This document shows, piece after piece, positions 9,301-16,968 of a stretch of 64,000 bases of DNA (position 1 is its first letter; each line of letters starts with the position of its first letter). Below the pieces are notes generated by a model, which was not told the origin of the DNA, made no database searches, and saw only the letters and a program-made list of their open reading frames with translations. Origin of the DNA: an uncultured Eggerthella sp. Lineage in GTDB: Bacteria; Actinomycetota; Coriobacteriia; Coriobacteriales; Eggerthellaceae. Location of the stretch: assembly GCA_905203045.1 (NCBI GenBank), contig CAJKUH010000002.1, positions 62,001 to 126,000 of the forward strand. The letters are read 5' to 3'. The translations under genes were made by a program, and so were the position numbers.

Positions 9301-9833
9301 TCCCTTCTTGCATCCCTACAAAAATGGACATAGGCCATAAAGAAGTCCTTTGCTTTTCGCCATGAGCACAATGCTGGGTTGCTCAAATCCCTTCGCCCTT
9401 GAACAGCAAGCGAATCTTTGTCTAGCCTGGAAGACCACCCTCTTTGCTGAAGACGCCTGAGGTCTTCAAGAGCTGTCGCAAGCTCACTGCTTATTTTGAA
9501 GCTTTTCTCTTTGCCGTCCATCTCAACAATAGAGTCTTCATCTAGCAGCGCTTCTCTGACCTTGGCAAGAGCAGAAAACTCATCTCTATTTGTGTTTCCT
9601 TCTGCAACAAATGAGGTATCAAAAAAATAATCGGTGGCATTCATAAACTCTCTCACATTATGAGAGATGTCCATGATCGCTATCGTTGCTTTCGGATCTT
9701 TATCTTCGTAACTCCCAATGCTATCGATGATACATTCATACATATCTCCAGCCATAGCATCAGACAAGGCCTGCAGCCTAGCAAGAAGTTCCTTCCTTTC
9801 ATCGGTCCAAAGACTATTGGCGTTTCCTGCCAT
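6384..9833 (-). CDS. Large hypothetical protein (1149 aa) in an AT-rich accessory island
   Basis: I do not recognise this gene. It is a single uninterrupted 1149-codon frame and reads as a soluble, mostly helical protein with many Leu-rich amphipathic segments. Some stretches, such as NPVVRRKSIEIAATL, look like HEAT-type repeats. No Walker, nuclease or HEPN catalytic motif is convincing to me. The N-terminal 130 residues (with ISHNVREFMNA) look like a separate helical domain. Base composition is AT-richer than the exporter genes beside it, and it sits next to fic, a decayed hipBA and an AlbA-type regulator, all on the same strand. A defence or other accessory role is inference from context only. 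Confidence 0.75.
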   Translation of the reverse strand: MAGNANSLWTDERKELLARLQALSDAMAGDMYECIIDSIGSYEDKDPKATIAIMDISHNVREFMNATDYFFDTSFVAEGNTNRDEFSALAKVREALLDEDSIVEMDGKEKSFKISSELATALEDLRRLQQRGWSSRLDKDSLAVQGRRDLSNPALCSWRKAKDFFMAYVHFCRDARRDVPAKGEVIEHLRLVENSLYVRIGPFFESMKELRRLTDKANLKKDGAFRVADENAVNTAVSYLGNVHLRRYFFSALRNPEWLHPLTDLGVFCNAPNLNEEEKTYPDWPEGIYLGLVASSCPGAVVEILQGLITEDNPVVRRKSIEIAATLNPDKAAQIALEIKKWAEMEYRMNGSFWHSESLVRLIAGFLKSKSEKKIGKGLLSACFAPKAKGKYAFDVTVCVGSFLYERKLEELLGLLSENEKYGVMRSFVRKLSPDGGFEQLILCPEIKRVVHSESIRIPYSIIRLFISSFSSLGLDSQIEKLHKDKKRQPPLVLRCELFALGESIEASEGLDTPSIERLKESLLSEEVLGGECDPEAFLLIKMLVSAELMSCLEIVRAVEDSYCGIICRIKEGRPGIGKDEVEKRARKRQHKMLNLAGVNLLNCGVENRPLVSSLNEEFGDREYSAALIAETETVVGPNSSLSLDEMELKGPSDLLDYLVGWHPSSEDAANLVEHEGNGRVLKELLTKRPFFFESVKGRLVCLRPTYLRALFDGWRECLSRGEEVPFDTALNLACVISGKDDVSSFPGEGDALADDRGYVKAKLSVVNMIKELIDLNCPQEEAIQGKVASILCCLSYCSQPDERIEEEYGRGGLDPLTISVNTVRPAAIIALSKWVSKNQQSGFCGPVLMRLATCLPSSSDCLISDAAAIGVSIPMLCRSERAWVDEHYVDLFGDDGSRTPAQEIVISTILSYYRPCGMLLDLMRPLFTAQTLSAMSNYLLGFYLGVDKRDCSLLLGDWLYCGVVNGTIQLDDELLQGWWRFASASQIGSALSRICMGVQQHEEPSCEMVAGMKSLYDYHMKTLASEKGVESLSGIWRLAATSGFGTSWWGSRLLNELEITGKSLDILLVSDELGALSEEDPKLATRALVQIAKNDANPLPFKYEEVGLRVLRKNLQSNGGILSEEGMECIDLLGRIGCINLDKELGLT

Positions 9834-10008
9834 ACTTCCCCCTAGCCTTCATTCGCAAACCTGATAACCACAGCAAAAACAATCATAAGGGTGCATCTAA
9901 AAAACTTTTGGCTCGACCAGGCCCTTCGAAACCCAGTGCCTACTTTAGAAACAGAGCTGGATCGTACATTTCCCGGAAAAGTCCGATACTCGAAAATACA
10001 ACGTCTCT

Positions 10009-11217
10009 TCATCGCATCTTCCCCAAATCCAACGAATAGAACCTTTGCCTGCCCCTGCGAGTCTCCTGTAGGAAGCCCAGCTCTTTAATGCGTTTGCGCT
10101 TCTTGGCCATGGTGGGCTCGGACATCCTGGCCGCTACGCATAGCTCTTCGGTGGTTGCACCGTTCTCCGAGAACAACGTAGCCTGAGCAAGGATGAACGC
10201 CACACGCCATAGGCCCGCATCTTCTTCCTGGGTGGTTATCGCTCGATTCACCACGCCAACAGCATCGGCTAGGTCGCTCTGCTTTTCTCGCAACGAATTG
10301 AGCATGCTCTCCATGGCATCCACAATCAGCTCAGAAAACGAGATGACAAACGGCGTTAAATCGCCCCTGTTCAGCGGATGTTCGCACAAGGAAAAACCCT
10401 TATAGTACTTTTCGATTCTTTCCTTTACCGAATACGACAAGCGATATCCAACAATCGGATTAAAGCCGTGCGAAAGTACATAGCTGCTAATAAACCTGTT
10501 AGTGCGCCCGTTTCCATCGTAGAACGGGTGGATGTAGGCAAACATAAAATGAAACACCGATACGCGCACCAGAACCGGCAGTTCAACGTTATTTAGAATC
10601 GATAGAGCCCGATCCATAAGCTCAATGATCTTGGATTCAGGTTCAACCCCATGATGGATGGGCCTTTGTGAAGCATCCAAAACACTCACGGGTCCTGTGC
10701 GAAAAAATTGCCCATCGGGAGCATGGTTCGGGTCACTGGCCACCACTTCATCAAGGACAAGCTCGTCATAAAGGACCCGAACATCGGCACATGTTGCAAT
10801 GGGAATCCGCTCGCGTGTTCTTAGCGCGTGGTATTTCTCTACGATGCCTAAAAACCTGCCGGTTTTGTCCTTTTCGGCAAGCATTTCAAGGGCGTCATCG
10901 ATCTCTCGCCGCGTTGAACGAACGCCCTCTATTCCATTGGTAAGCACAATCTCGTCAATAAGGCACCGGTCCATATACTGATTGATGGCCCTTCGGGGCA
11001 GCATGCCCATAACCTGATCGATAGACCTATCTAGCTCCATCGCTCTGATAATCAGCTCGTAAACCGCCGAATCCATTACATAGAATGCTTGGTTTTCGCC
11101 TATTTTGAAATCGAGCCGCACGGCGTCTTTGCAATTGAAGCGTTCTTCGTATAGGCGCTTCGCGTCTTTTTCCGAAATATGAAACGACGTTCTGAGGTCC
11201 TTGTATTTCGACGACAT
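10009..11217 (-). CDS. Fic family protein with inhibitory helix and C-terminal winged HTH
   Basis: Fic-fold enzyme, expected to transfer AMP (or another nucleotide moiety) from a nucleotide to a protein hydroxyl. The catalytic motif HPFYDGNGRTNR is at residues 230-241 and is complete, including His230 and the DGNGR loop. TNGIEG at 93-98 fits the (S/T)xxxE(G/N) inhibitory motif in the N-terminal half (class II), so the enzyme is probably self-inhibited. Residues from about 345 to the end (TTEELCVAARMSEPTMAKK) form a winged helix, suggesting DNA binding. Inverted repeats just upstream (11257-11318) are plausible operator sites for that domain. The protein is 402 aa; AMPylation versus another modification cannot be decided from sequence. 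Confidence 0.88.
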   Translation of the reverse strand: MSSKYKDLRTSFHISEKDAKRLYEERFNCKDAVRLDFKIGENQAFYVMDSAVYELIIRAMELDRSIDQVMGMLPRRAINQYMDRCLIDEIVLTNGIEGVRSTRREIDDALEMLAEKDKTGRFLGIVEKYHALRTRERIPIATCADVRVLYDELVLDEVVASDPNHAPDGQFFRTGPVSVLDASQRPIHHGVEPESKIIELMDRALSILNNVELPVLVRVSVFHFMFAYIHPFYDGNGRTNRFISSYVLSHGFNPIVGYRLSYSVKERIEKYYKGFSLCEHPLNRGDLTPFVISFSELIVDAMESMLNSLREKQSDLADAVGVVNRAITTQEEDAGLWRVAFILAQATLFSENGATTEELCVAARMSEPTMAKKRKRIKELGFLQETRRGRQRFYSLDLGKMR

Positions 11218-11256
11218 GCGACACCGCCTTGAACTGAGCAGGATTCATGTAAAAGC

Positions 11257-11318
11257 TTTGGTCTATTTTCGCATATTTAGGAAATAGACCAAAAAAAATT
11301 GCTTTTTTTTGGTCTATT
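11257..11318. promoter_or_regulatory. Candidate fic operator: three GGTCTATT copies
   Basis: Perfect 12-bp inverted repeat (11257-11268 and 11282-11293, TTTGGTCTATTT and its complement) plus a third copy, TTTGGTCTATT, at 11308-11318. All lie within about 100 bases upstream of the minus-strand fic start. A degenerate copy (TTGGACTATTTT) occurs near 11351. The arrangement suits an autoregulator with a winged helix, as Fic carries. Binding is inferred. Confidence 0.55.
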
Positions 11319-11377
11319 AAGCTGAAATCAGCTAATTGAGCAAAATTCTTTGGACTATTTTGATCAATTAAGACAAT

Positions 11378-11794
11378 TCAAGAACGGCAGAGTCGGTATG
11401 CTTTGACAACAGCGCACCTATAAAACGACACCCATGCGACAATGTCGCGACAGTTCGGCGACATTGTCGCATGGGTGTCGCCATTAATCTCAGCGCGGCT
11501 ACGAACAATCCAACAATCCTGCGAATTCAACTTTTTTGCTCTCATGCCTTCAGCAACTTCACGAGCCCACGACCGCTTAAGGCCAGCCTTCGTTCCCACT
11601 GTCAACAAATCGGCAAGCACTATACCCTTGCCTTTGCCATTCACCGTAGTAGCGCGCTCACCGTACGTTCCGGGATTCTGGGTCAAATCATATGCTGGCG
11701 ACAGGGACCACTTCCCCGCCGTTTCGTCATACAAGAACGAGAAGTTCTTCACATGGTCATCTCTGTTGCCAATAAAAACGTTGAAGCACATCAA
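11378..11794 (-). pseudogene. HipA-like kinase remnant (C-terminal part only)
   Basis: Fragment of a HipA-family serine/threonine kinase toxin. The catalytic region survives: CFNVFIGNRDDHVKNFSFL (Asn and two Asp of the active site) and LSPAYDLTQNPG. The usual 250 or so N-terminal residues are absent: the same frame upstream of residue 1 reads LGTDIEQLYR and then hits TGA, and the hipB remnant begins about 45 bases away. The C-terminal 35 codons run through a perfect 23-bp hairpin and no longer look like HipA. I read this as an internal deletion plus damage at the 3' end, so an active kinase is unlikely. Confidence 0.75.
11426..11480. repeat. Perfect 23-bp hairpin inside the hipA remnant
   Basis: Arms at 11426-11448 and 11458-11480 are exact inverted complements (CGACACCCATGCGACAATGT and onward) with a 9-base loop. 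Each arm also contains a near-palindrome, GCGACAATGTCGC. There is no T run on either side, so it is not a classic terminator. It could be an insertion scar, a small mobile hairpin or an operator. Confidence 0.85.
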
Positions 11795-11840
11795 CCGATA
11801 GAGCTGCTCTATGTCGGTGCCAAGTCGTCAAACAGCAAAG

Positions 11841-12130
11841 CTAATTGTGGGAGTCGCGCTTTCTTCTACTTTCCGCGATTACGTCTTCTATGGAGGCGTA
11901 CCGCTTCTGCGCAAATAGGCTGGCGAAATCACTCTCGCAGTGGAGGACAAAAGCGATATTCACCAATGATGCAAGCGAGATTTGATTTAAGCGCTCAAAC
12001 CTTTTGATGGAACCCAGGCTCACACCTGATTTTTCGGCAAGCTGCACCTGTGTAAATCCCTACTCTTTGCGACGAGCCGTTACACGATGGGCGATGTCAG
12101 CCAGAACCTCACCTCTAGGAAAACCACCCA
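11841..12130 (-). pseudogene. HipB-like XRE regulator with an in-frame stop
   Basis: Helix-turn-helix antitoxin remnant. The frame encodes GEVLADIAHRVTARRKE, then TAG at 12060-12062, then GFTQVQLAEKSGVSLGS and IKRFERL, which is a textbook XRE/HipB DNA-binding domain. The TAG replaces what is usually Gln, a one-base change from CAG. No ATG, GTG or TTG is found in this frame before the stop. The downstream ATG (12047) would start inside the HTH, so a working repressor is unlikely. It directly precedes the hipA remnant in the order typical of hipBA modules. Confidence 0.72.
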
Positions 12131-12162
12131 GACACGCAAAGGTTGGAATCTCGTTTGTGCTT

Positions 12163-12211
12163 TCTGGACATTTTTAGACTTGTCCAGAAAATATCCGATT
12201 TTATGTCCAGA
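12163..12211. promoter_or_regulatory. TGTCCAGA repeats upstream of the hipB remnant
   Basis: TCTGGACA (12163-12170) and TGTCCAGA (12181-12188) form a perfect 8-bp inverted repeat; TGTCCAGA recurs at 12204-12211. Spaced inverted sites just upstream of hipB are what a HipB-type autoregulator would bind, so these are probably leftover operators of the decayed module. Confidence 0.5.
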
Positions 12212-12279
12212 TTAATGACCAGAAAAGAGGTCAGCAACTTGCAGCGCATTGCGTGGGCCACGACGCACTCCAGGGCGCC

Positions 12280-13749
12280 TCACACCCTCACATACCTTTG
12301 ATCCTTGCTTCTCGGTTTATCAGGCAGAGTCATCATCAGTGCTCCCGCTCCGACAAGAGGTTTGATGTACCTTCTTGCCGCGTAGTACTCATCAACATCA
12401 AGCATCTTGGCTATCTCTTGACGAGATCTGGGTTCAGAGCAAAAGTCCAATACTTTTTGATCCTTCTTTGTCACATGGTGACCGCCGATTTCCCGAGTCG
12501 AAGCGCCATTATCCTCGCCCAGCTCGGCAGAACGCATGCGCAACACAACGCGAAACTCCGAGCCCGTATCAATAAACTCAGGCTCAGGCTTTCCTTCTTG
12601 CTTCATGGCCTGGCGTACCGTCGGAATTCCCGAATAGCGATTTTCCGTCAATCCAAGCACTTCCATTGCCGTTGCCAAAACGGGATTCCTGGTATCGGGT
12701 TGCACTTTGCCAAGCTTGTCCACCGTCAACCTGCCATACAATCCACCTGGGCTTTTGACCTCAAGACGGTCAGAATACAGCTCGACCTGAATAGGCATTC
12801 CTTCAGTATGGATGCTGTAATCGCGATGAATAAGCGCATTCAGAACAACCTCGCGAACAGCATCGATAGGAAGTTCAAATCTGTCGGACCTCTTTCCTGT
12901 CTGCCTATCTATTCTTGTAGAGAGAGACAAGTTACGCCTCAGAAAGGCCAAACACTCATCCAGCATTTCCGGAATAGTGCCCTCGATACGCTTGTTGTCT
13001 TCGAATCTATTTCCCTCAGGGCCTAGCGCACCCTTTTCCTCCCCAAAAACTTTTATTGCGGTAATACACAATTGAGGAGCAAATGCTTGGGGATAATATC
13101 CGAACAGCCACTCAGCCGCCAAAGTAACTTTTCCATTTTTCAGAATGCTCATCAGGGGATATATCTGCTCATCCCTCAAGCTAGCCAAATGGGGTTTATT
13201 TGCTTTTAGCCTCAGTAAATAATTAGCCAAATCGGATGGATCCAGGGTGTCGAAGCCGCACCCGTCAATAATGCGAATATCATCTTGGTATTTCTTTCGA
13301 AACGCCTCAAAACTATATATCTCATATTCGGTCATCGGCTTATCCATGTCGCCAACCCTTTTATACGAGCCTTTCAAACGGCCTTTGCCCTCATAAAAAC
13401 AAGGACGCTCCGAAACATCCATCCCCGGGATTTCCGCAGACACGACAACCCCGCCATTAACACTCGCCATCGTGAACAAGGCCCGGACTTCGGGGCTCAT
13501 TTGCATACATTGCTCGGAAACGTGCTTCTGAAGGTCCTGGGCGTCATACACTCCAACCGCATCGAACCCCTGCGATTCATCGAGGCCGAATAAAATTATC
13601 CCGCCTTCATCCTGGTTCGAGAAAGCAGAAAGCGTATCGTATAGCCTTTTTGGACACCCTCGATTTGCGGCTTTTACTTCAACGGTTTGCTGCTCTGCTT
13701 CTAGCTGCTGGGTTTCGCGAACTAAATCAATAAGCTCTTCTTTAAGCAT
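12280..13749 (-). CDS. AlbA_2/Schlafen-type ATP-binding transcriptional regulator
   Basis: Family of putative regulators often labelled RecG-like ATP-binding proteins. The 489-residue product has three parts: an N-terminal AlbA_2 (Schlafen AlbA) domain with ETQQLEAEQQTVEVKAAN, LSAFSNQDEGGIILFGLDE and similar segments; a GHKL-like ATP-binding region with VREVVLNALIHRDYS and VKSPGG; and a C-terminal winged helix (residues about 430-489). I start it at ATG 13749 because GGAGG lies 7 bases upstream; the frame stays open 13 codons further. AT-rich inverted repeats sit just upstream. It closes the accessory island; its target is unknown. Confidence 0.8.
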   Translation of the reverse strand: MLKEELIDLVRETQQLEAEQQTVEVKAANRGCPKRLYDTLSAFSNQDEGGIILFGLDESQGFDAVGVYDAQDLQKHVSEQCMQMSPEVRALFTMASVNGGVVVSAEIPGMDVSERPCFYEGKGRLKGSYKRVGDMDKPMTEYEIYSFEAFRKKYQDDIRIIDGCGFDTLDPSDLANYLLRLKANKPHLASLRDEQIYPLMSILKNGKVTLAAEWLFGYYPQAFAPQLCITAIKVFGEEKGALGPEGNRFEDNKRIEGTIPEMLDECLAFLRRNLSLSTRIDRQTGKRSDRFELPIDAVREVVLNALIHRDYSIHTEGMPIQVELYSDRLEVKSPGGLYGRLTVDKLGKVQPDTRNPVLATAMEVLGLTENRYSGIPTVRQAMKQEGKPEPEFIDTGSEFRVVLRMRSAELGEDNGASTREIGGHHVTKKDQKVLDFCSEPRSRQEIAKMLDVDEYYAARRYIKPLVGAGALMMTLPDKPRSKDQRYVRV

Positions 13750-13835
13750 AGGGGCCTCCAACACCGAGCCGCATTCTACAACCAACAAATTAGCCTTGAA
13801 TTTGCACTTAGTTCATCTAAATTGTACTAATTATC

Positions 13836-13995
13836 ATTATTTTGTATGAATTAATAATAATTAGTACAAAATAATTTGTATTTACAACAATAAAAAGCGC
13901 TAATTCGCATTTACTGCTACAAATTATAAATTAGTTTGTACGAATTAATGACATAGATTGCTAATTGGCAATTCCGAATTACCAATTAGCAATCT
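13836..13995. promoter_or_regulatory. AT-rich palindromic region upstream of the AlbA-type regulator
   Basis: Two perfect inverted repeats: ATTATTTTGTA/TACAAAATAAT (13836-13846, 13865-13875) and AGATTGCTAATTGG with its complement (13955-13968, 13982-13995). TTGTAC/GTACAA motifs recur at about 13823, 13864 and 13937. The density of symmetric sites suggests an operator array for the adjacent winged-helix regulator; the second repeat may instead end the island. Confidence 0.5.
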
Positions 13996-14074
13996 GCAGA
14001 AAGCAAAACGCGGGACCGGATGCCCCAACACCGTAACAATCCGCTATCTCTTCCCGCCGCTTTGCCCAGCAAGA

Positions 14075-14109
14075 AATGACAAAATGGGGACTGTCCCCAT
14101 TTTGTCATT
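14075..14109. repeat. GGGGACAGTCCCC-family palindrome, probable terminator
   Basis: Perfect 17-bp arms (14075-14091, 14093-14109) around a single centre base. It overlaps the stop codon of the glycosyltransferase at 14105. The same core occurs at 19134, 46912 and 47608, each time at a gene end, so it acts as a repeated, probably bidirectional terminator element. Confidence 0.75.
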
Positions 14110-15331
14110 TACGGGCGCTGAAGGCTGCTTTGGGGCCGGCTACCATCAGGTAGTACAGGCCCTTGCGCAGAGCGGTTGGCTTCTTCGGGAAGAACTGCTC
14201 GAAGTGCTTGGGGTGCTGCAGCAGGTAACGCAAGTTCGCATCCTGATGGTCGCTGAAGAGCGAGCGATCATACGCGCCGTTTCTGAACCCGGCGCGCAGA
14301 TCTTCGCGCATCTTGGGCACGAACTCCTTGCGCTGCTCGGCGCCCAGACGCGCAAAATTCCACATGTAACTGTCGTAACGCAGCCTGAACAGCACTTTTT
14401 CCAGCATTTCGCGCTGCGGGTCGTCTTTGATAAAGCGCTCAGCCTTGTCAAATTCCTTGCACACACACATTACTTTCTGCACGTCGTTCACGGAAGACGC
14501 CTCGTTGTCCTGGCGATAATGCAGAATGGGCTCTTCACTCATGGCCACCTTCTGTGCCTTCACCCACACCTTGAACTGAAAGCCCAGGTCCTGGAAGCTC
14601 GCGCCCGACGTTTCCAGAAAGCGAACGCCGCCCTGGTTCAGCATTTCGCGGCGATACAGCGCCGACCAGATAGACGGGATGCAGTAGAACACGTCGTGCT
14701 GGTCGCGCGGGTTGAAGGGTGCCGCCGCCATGGTCGGCGTGCACACGCTTATAAGCTGGTTGCGCTCTTTGGGCGTACTCCAGTAGAACCAGTAGTTGGC
14801 CTTGGCCACGTCAACGGGCGCATCGGCCGTCCCGCTTTTTGCAAGACCATGCAGCAGTTCCAACGCGTTGGGCTCGAAAAAGTCGTCAGGCTCCAGGATG
14901 CCGATGTACTCGCCGCGCGCTGTGTCGATGCCCAAATTCATCGACGCGCCGTACCCGGAATTGTCCTTGTCGATCAAACGAAACCGCTGGTCGTTGGCCA
15001 TATAGCGCTTGATAATATCAAGCGACCCATCGGTGCTTCCGTCATTGATACACAGCACCTCGAAGTCTGTGAACGTCTGTGCCAACAGGGAATCAAGCGC
15101 CTGCTCCAAGTAGCGCTCGGCATTGCAAATGGGCATCAACACCGAAATCGCTGGAGCCGGACCTTCGGGAGCCGGGCTTATGCGCGCACTTTCACGCGCC
15201 GCATTTGCACGCGCCTGCTGCAGCGAAATGCGGTTGCCCTTCTTCTGCTGCTCGCCCGCGGCGCTCCCCTTCGCGCCCTGATCCTGCTTGCTGCCAGAAG
15301 CCTGAACCCCGTTCGCCTTCTTCTTAGCCAT
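14105..15331 (-). CDS. Family 2 glycosyltransferase
   Basis: Inverting GT-A glycosyltransferase that would add a sugar to a surface glycan from a nucleotide-sugar. The N-terminal 60 residues are a Lys/Gln/Ala-rich tail. The GT2 fold follows: SVLMPICNAERYLEQAL, CINDGSTDGS, NSGYGASMNLGID and the metal-binding EPDDFF. The C-terminal part is helical with no clear membrane segment. Length is 408 aa. It stands alone, divergent from proC, and ends in a palindromic terminator. Sugar donor and acceptor cannot be told from the sequence. Confidence 0.85.
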   Translation of the reverse strand: MAKKKANGVQASGSKQDQGAKGSAAGEQQKKGNRISLQQARANAARESARISPAPEGPAPAISVLMPICNAERYLEQALDSLLAQTFTDFEVLCINDGSTDGSLDIIKRYMANDQRFRLIDKDNSGYGASMNLGIDTARGEYIGILEPDDFFEPNALELLHGLAKSGTADAPVDVAKANYWFYWSTPKERNQLISVCTPTMAAAPFNPRDQHDVFYCIPSIWSALYRREMLNQGGVRFLETSGASFQDLGFQFKVWVKAQKVAMSEEPILHYRQDNEASSVNDVQKVMCVCKEFDKAERFIKDDPQREMLEKVLFRLRYDSYMWNFARLGAEQRKEFVPKMREDLRAGFRNGAYDRSLFSDHQDANLRYLLQHPKHFEQFFPKKPTALRKGLYYLMVAGPKAAFSARK

Positions 15332-15553
15332 GCCAATCCCCTCTCTTATTAGTTAGTAGAAGTATAGCGTGCCAAGCCGCCGCCTTTTGCTCCAAAGAAA
15401 GCAACCTGTAATGCAGGCGCCATTTGCGATGACCTAAAATTGTCCGTGGAAACACATTGCGGCGTTGCTGGCCCAAGGGCCAAGCCGCCTAAAAGCGCCG
15501 AGGGGGCCGCCCTTTCGGCAAGCAAAGGAGGCATCATGCCAAAGGAGGAACAC

Positions 15554-16348
15554 ATGCAACTCGGATTTATCGGGTGCGGAAACATGGCAAAGGCCATGAT
15601 CAAGGGAATCATCAATAGCGGCGAAGTCGCCCCTGCTGAAATCTACAGCTCCAACACCACCGCAGAACACGCCGATGCCGTCGCCAAGGAATTCGGCATC
15701 AACACCGGCACCAGCAACATCGATGTCGCAAAAAACGCCGACATCCTGTTCCTTTCCGTCAAGCCTTACCAATATGAAGCGGTAATCGCCGAAATCCGCG
15801 AAACCGTCCGCCCCGAGCAGACCATCGTCACCATCGCGCCGGGCAAGACCATCGCCTGGCTGGAACAGCAATTCGCAGCACCCGTGCGCATCGTTCGCAC
15901 CGCGCCGAACACGCCCGCGCACGTGGGCGCCGGCGTTACCGCCTACTGCAGCAACAGCCTGGCCACGCCCGACGACGTTGCTGCAGTGGAATGCCTGCTT
16001 GCCAGCTTCGGCACCACCGTTGAACAGGAAGAATCGCAGCTCGACGCCGCCAGCGCCATCGGCGGCAGCACGCCCGCTTACGTCTACATGTTCATCGAGG
16101 CTCTGGCCGACGCCGGCGTGGCCGAAGGCCTGAAGCGCCCGCAAGCTCAGCAGATTGCGGCGCAAGCGGTTCTGGGATCGGCGAAGTTGGTGCTCGAATC
16201 CGGGAAACACCCAGGTCAGCTCAAAGACGAAGTGTGCTCGCCTTCCGGTTCCACCATTCGCGGCCTGGAAGTGCTGGAAAAAGGCGCATTCCGCGGCACT
16301 GTTATCGACGCGCTGCGCACCACCATCGAAAAGGCTCGTTCGCTGTAG
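15554..16348 (+). CDS. proC: Pyrroline-5-carboxylate reductase
   Basis: Last step of proline synthesis: NAD(P)H-dependent reduction of 1-pyrroline-5-carboxylate in the cytoplasm. The Rossmann motif GFIGCGNMAKAM lies at residues 4-15. FLSVKPYQ, IVRTAPNTPAHVGAG and the C-terminal block with GGSTPAYVYMFIEAL and HPGQLKDEVCSPSG are all diagnostic of ProC. ATG 15554 follows AAAGGAGG at the right distance and gives 264 residues, the normal length. The frame is open upstream but that part is not conserved. It is a single gene with no visible operon partner. Confidence 0.95.
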   Translation: MQLGFIGCGNMAKAMIKGIINSGEVAPAEIYSSNTTAEHADAVAKEFGINTGTSNIDVAKNADILFLSVKPYQYEAVIAEIRETVRPEQTIVTIAPGKTIAWLEQQFAAPVRIVRTAPNTPAHVGAGVTAYCSNSLATPDDVAAVECLLASFGTTVEQEESQLDAASAIGGSTPAYVYMFIEALADAGVAEGLKRPQAQQIAAQAVLGSAKLVLESGKHPGQLKDEVCSPSGSTIRGLEVLEKGAFRGTVIDALRTTIEKARSL

Positions 16349-16405
16349 GTTTAGATCCGCCTACCAGCGCAGCATTTGCGCATCGGGCGAAAAGGAGAGC
16401 CCTGC

Positions 16406-16557
16406 TGGCAAATTTATGGGATAAAGTACGACCTTCCCGCCATGCCGCTTGCGAGCGAAAAGCAAAACACCAGGTCAAAAGCTGCCCTTTTCCTTCCGGA
16501 AAGGGCAGCTTGGGGTCAAACCCTGAATGAATCGTACTTTAGCCTGCATATTTGCCA
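16406..16557. mobile_element. MITE-like element with 26-bp imperfect terminal inverted repeats
   Basis: Left end 16406-16431 and right end 16532-16557 are imperfect inverted copies (TGGCAAAT...TAAAGTACGA); the inner 10 bp (TAAAGTACGA) are exact. The middle holds a strong hairpin, AAGCTGCCCTTT and its complement at 16479-16490 and 16500-16511. No ORF of note. This is the shape of a non-autonomous mobile element, though it may also end proC transcription. Confidence 0.5.
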
Positions 16558-16606
16558 AAAGCAGCCCATTCCATGACGCTTTTGCCGCCCGAACGCCAAA
16601 AACAGA

Positions 16607-16814
16607 GGCTCAAAACCAAGAAAAGGCCCTTCCATGGCAAAATAATCGACTTAAGAACGCATTTTCGGGCATGATTGCGGGAGTTTACTCTCCAAGGAAA
16701 AAGACGCATCGCTCTGAACTGGGGTTTTAACTTTGTCAGAATTCGCTCACCGAAATGAATCGTTCCCAAGTCGATTATTTTGCCATCAAGCCTGCGATTC
16801 TTGGTTTTGCAGCC
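16607..16814. mobile_element. Second inverted-repeat element upstream of htpG
   Basis: Two related segments of about 65 bp face each other at 16607-16672 and 16750-16814. The exact core is 18 bp (TGGCAAAATAATCGACTT, 16635-16652, with its complement 16768-16785), and similarity extends on both sides (CAAAACCAAGAA, GAACG, ATTTCGG). No coding capacity. It resembles a MITE or a pair of inverted copies of a short repeat. Confidence 0.5.
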
Positions 16815-16935
16815 ACAGACACAAGGTTTTAGCGGCAATTCTCTCCAAAGCAGCCAGCCAAGAAGCAAAGCGCCCCTCCCGCACCACCGCAAAGAAACAG
16901 CCCCGTTACAAACACGCGCGCGTACGCTGCCTTTC

Positions 16936-16963
16936 TTGACACGCGCGTCACAGATACTAGAAT
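16936..16963 (+). promoter_or_regulatory. Candidate sigma-A promoter of htpG
   Basis: TTGACA (16936-16941) and TAGAAT (16958-16963) with a 16-base spacer. Transcription would start at the CIRCE element that begins 6 bases further on, the usual arrangement for HrcA repression. Confidence 0.7.
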
Positions 16964-16968
16964 CCGTA

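Noticed and set aside
13958..15352. 464-codon plus-strand ORF
   Set aside because: It is the antisense of the GT2 glycosyltransferase, whose motifs are unmistakable; the ORF is a GC-bias shadow.
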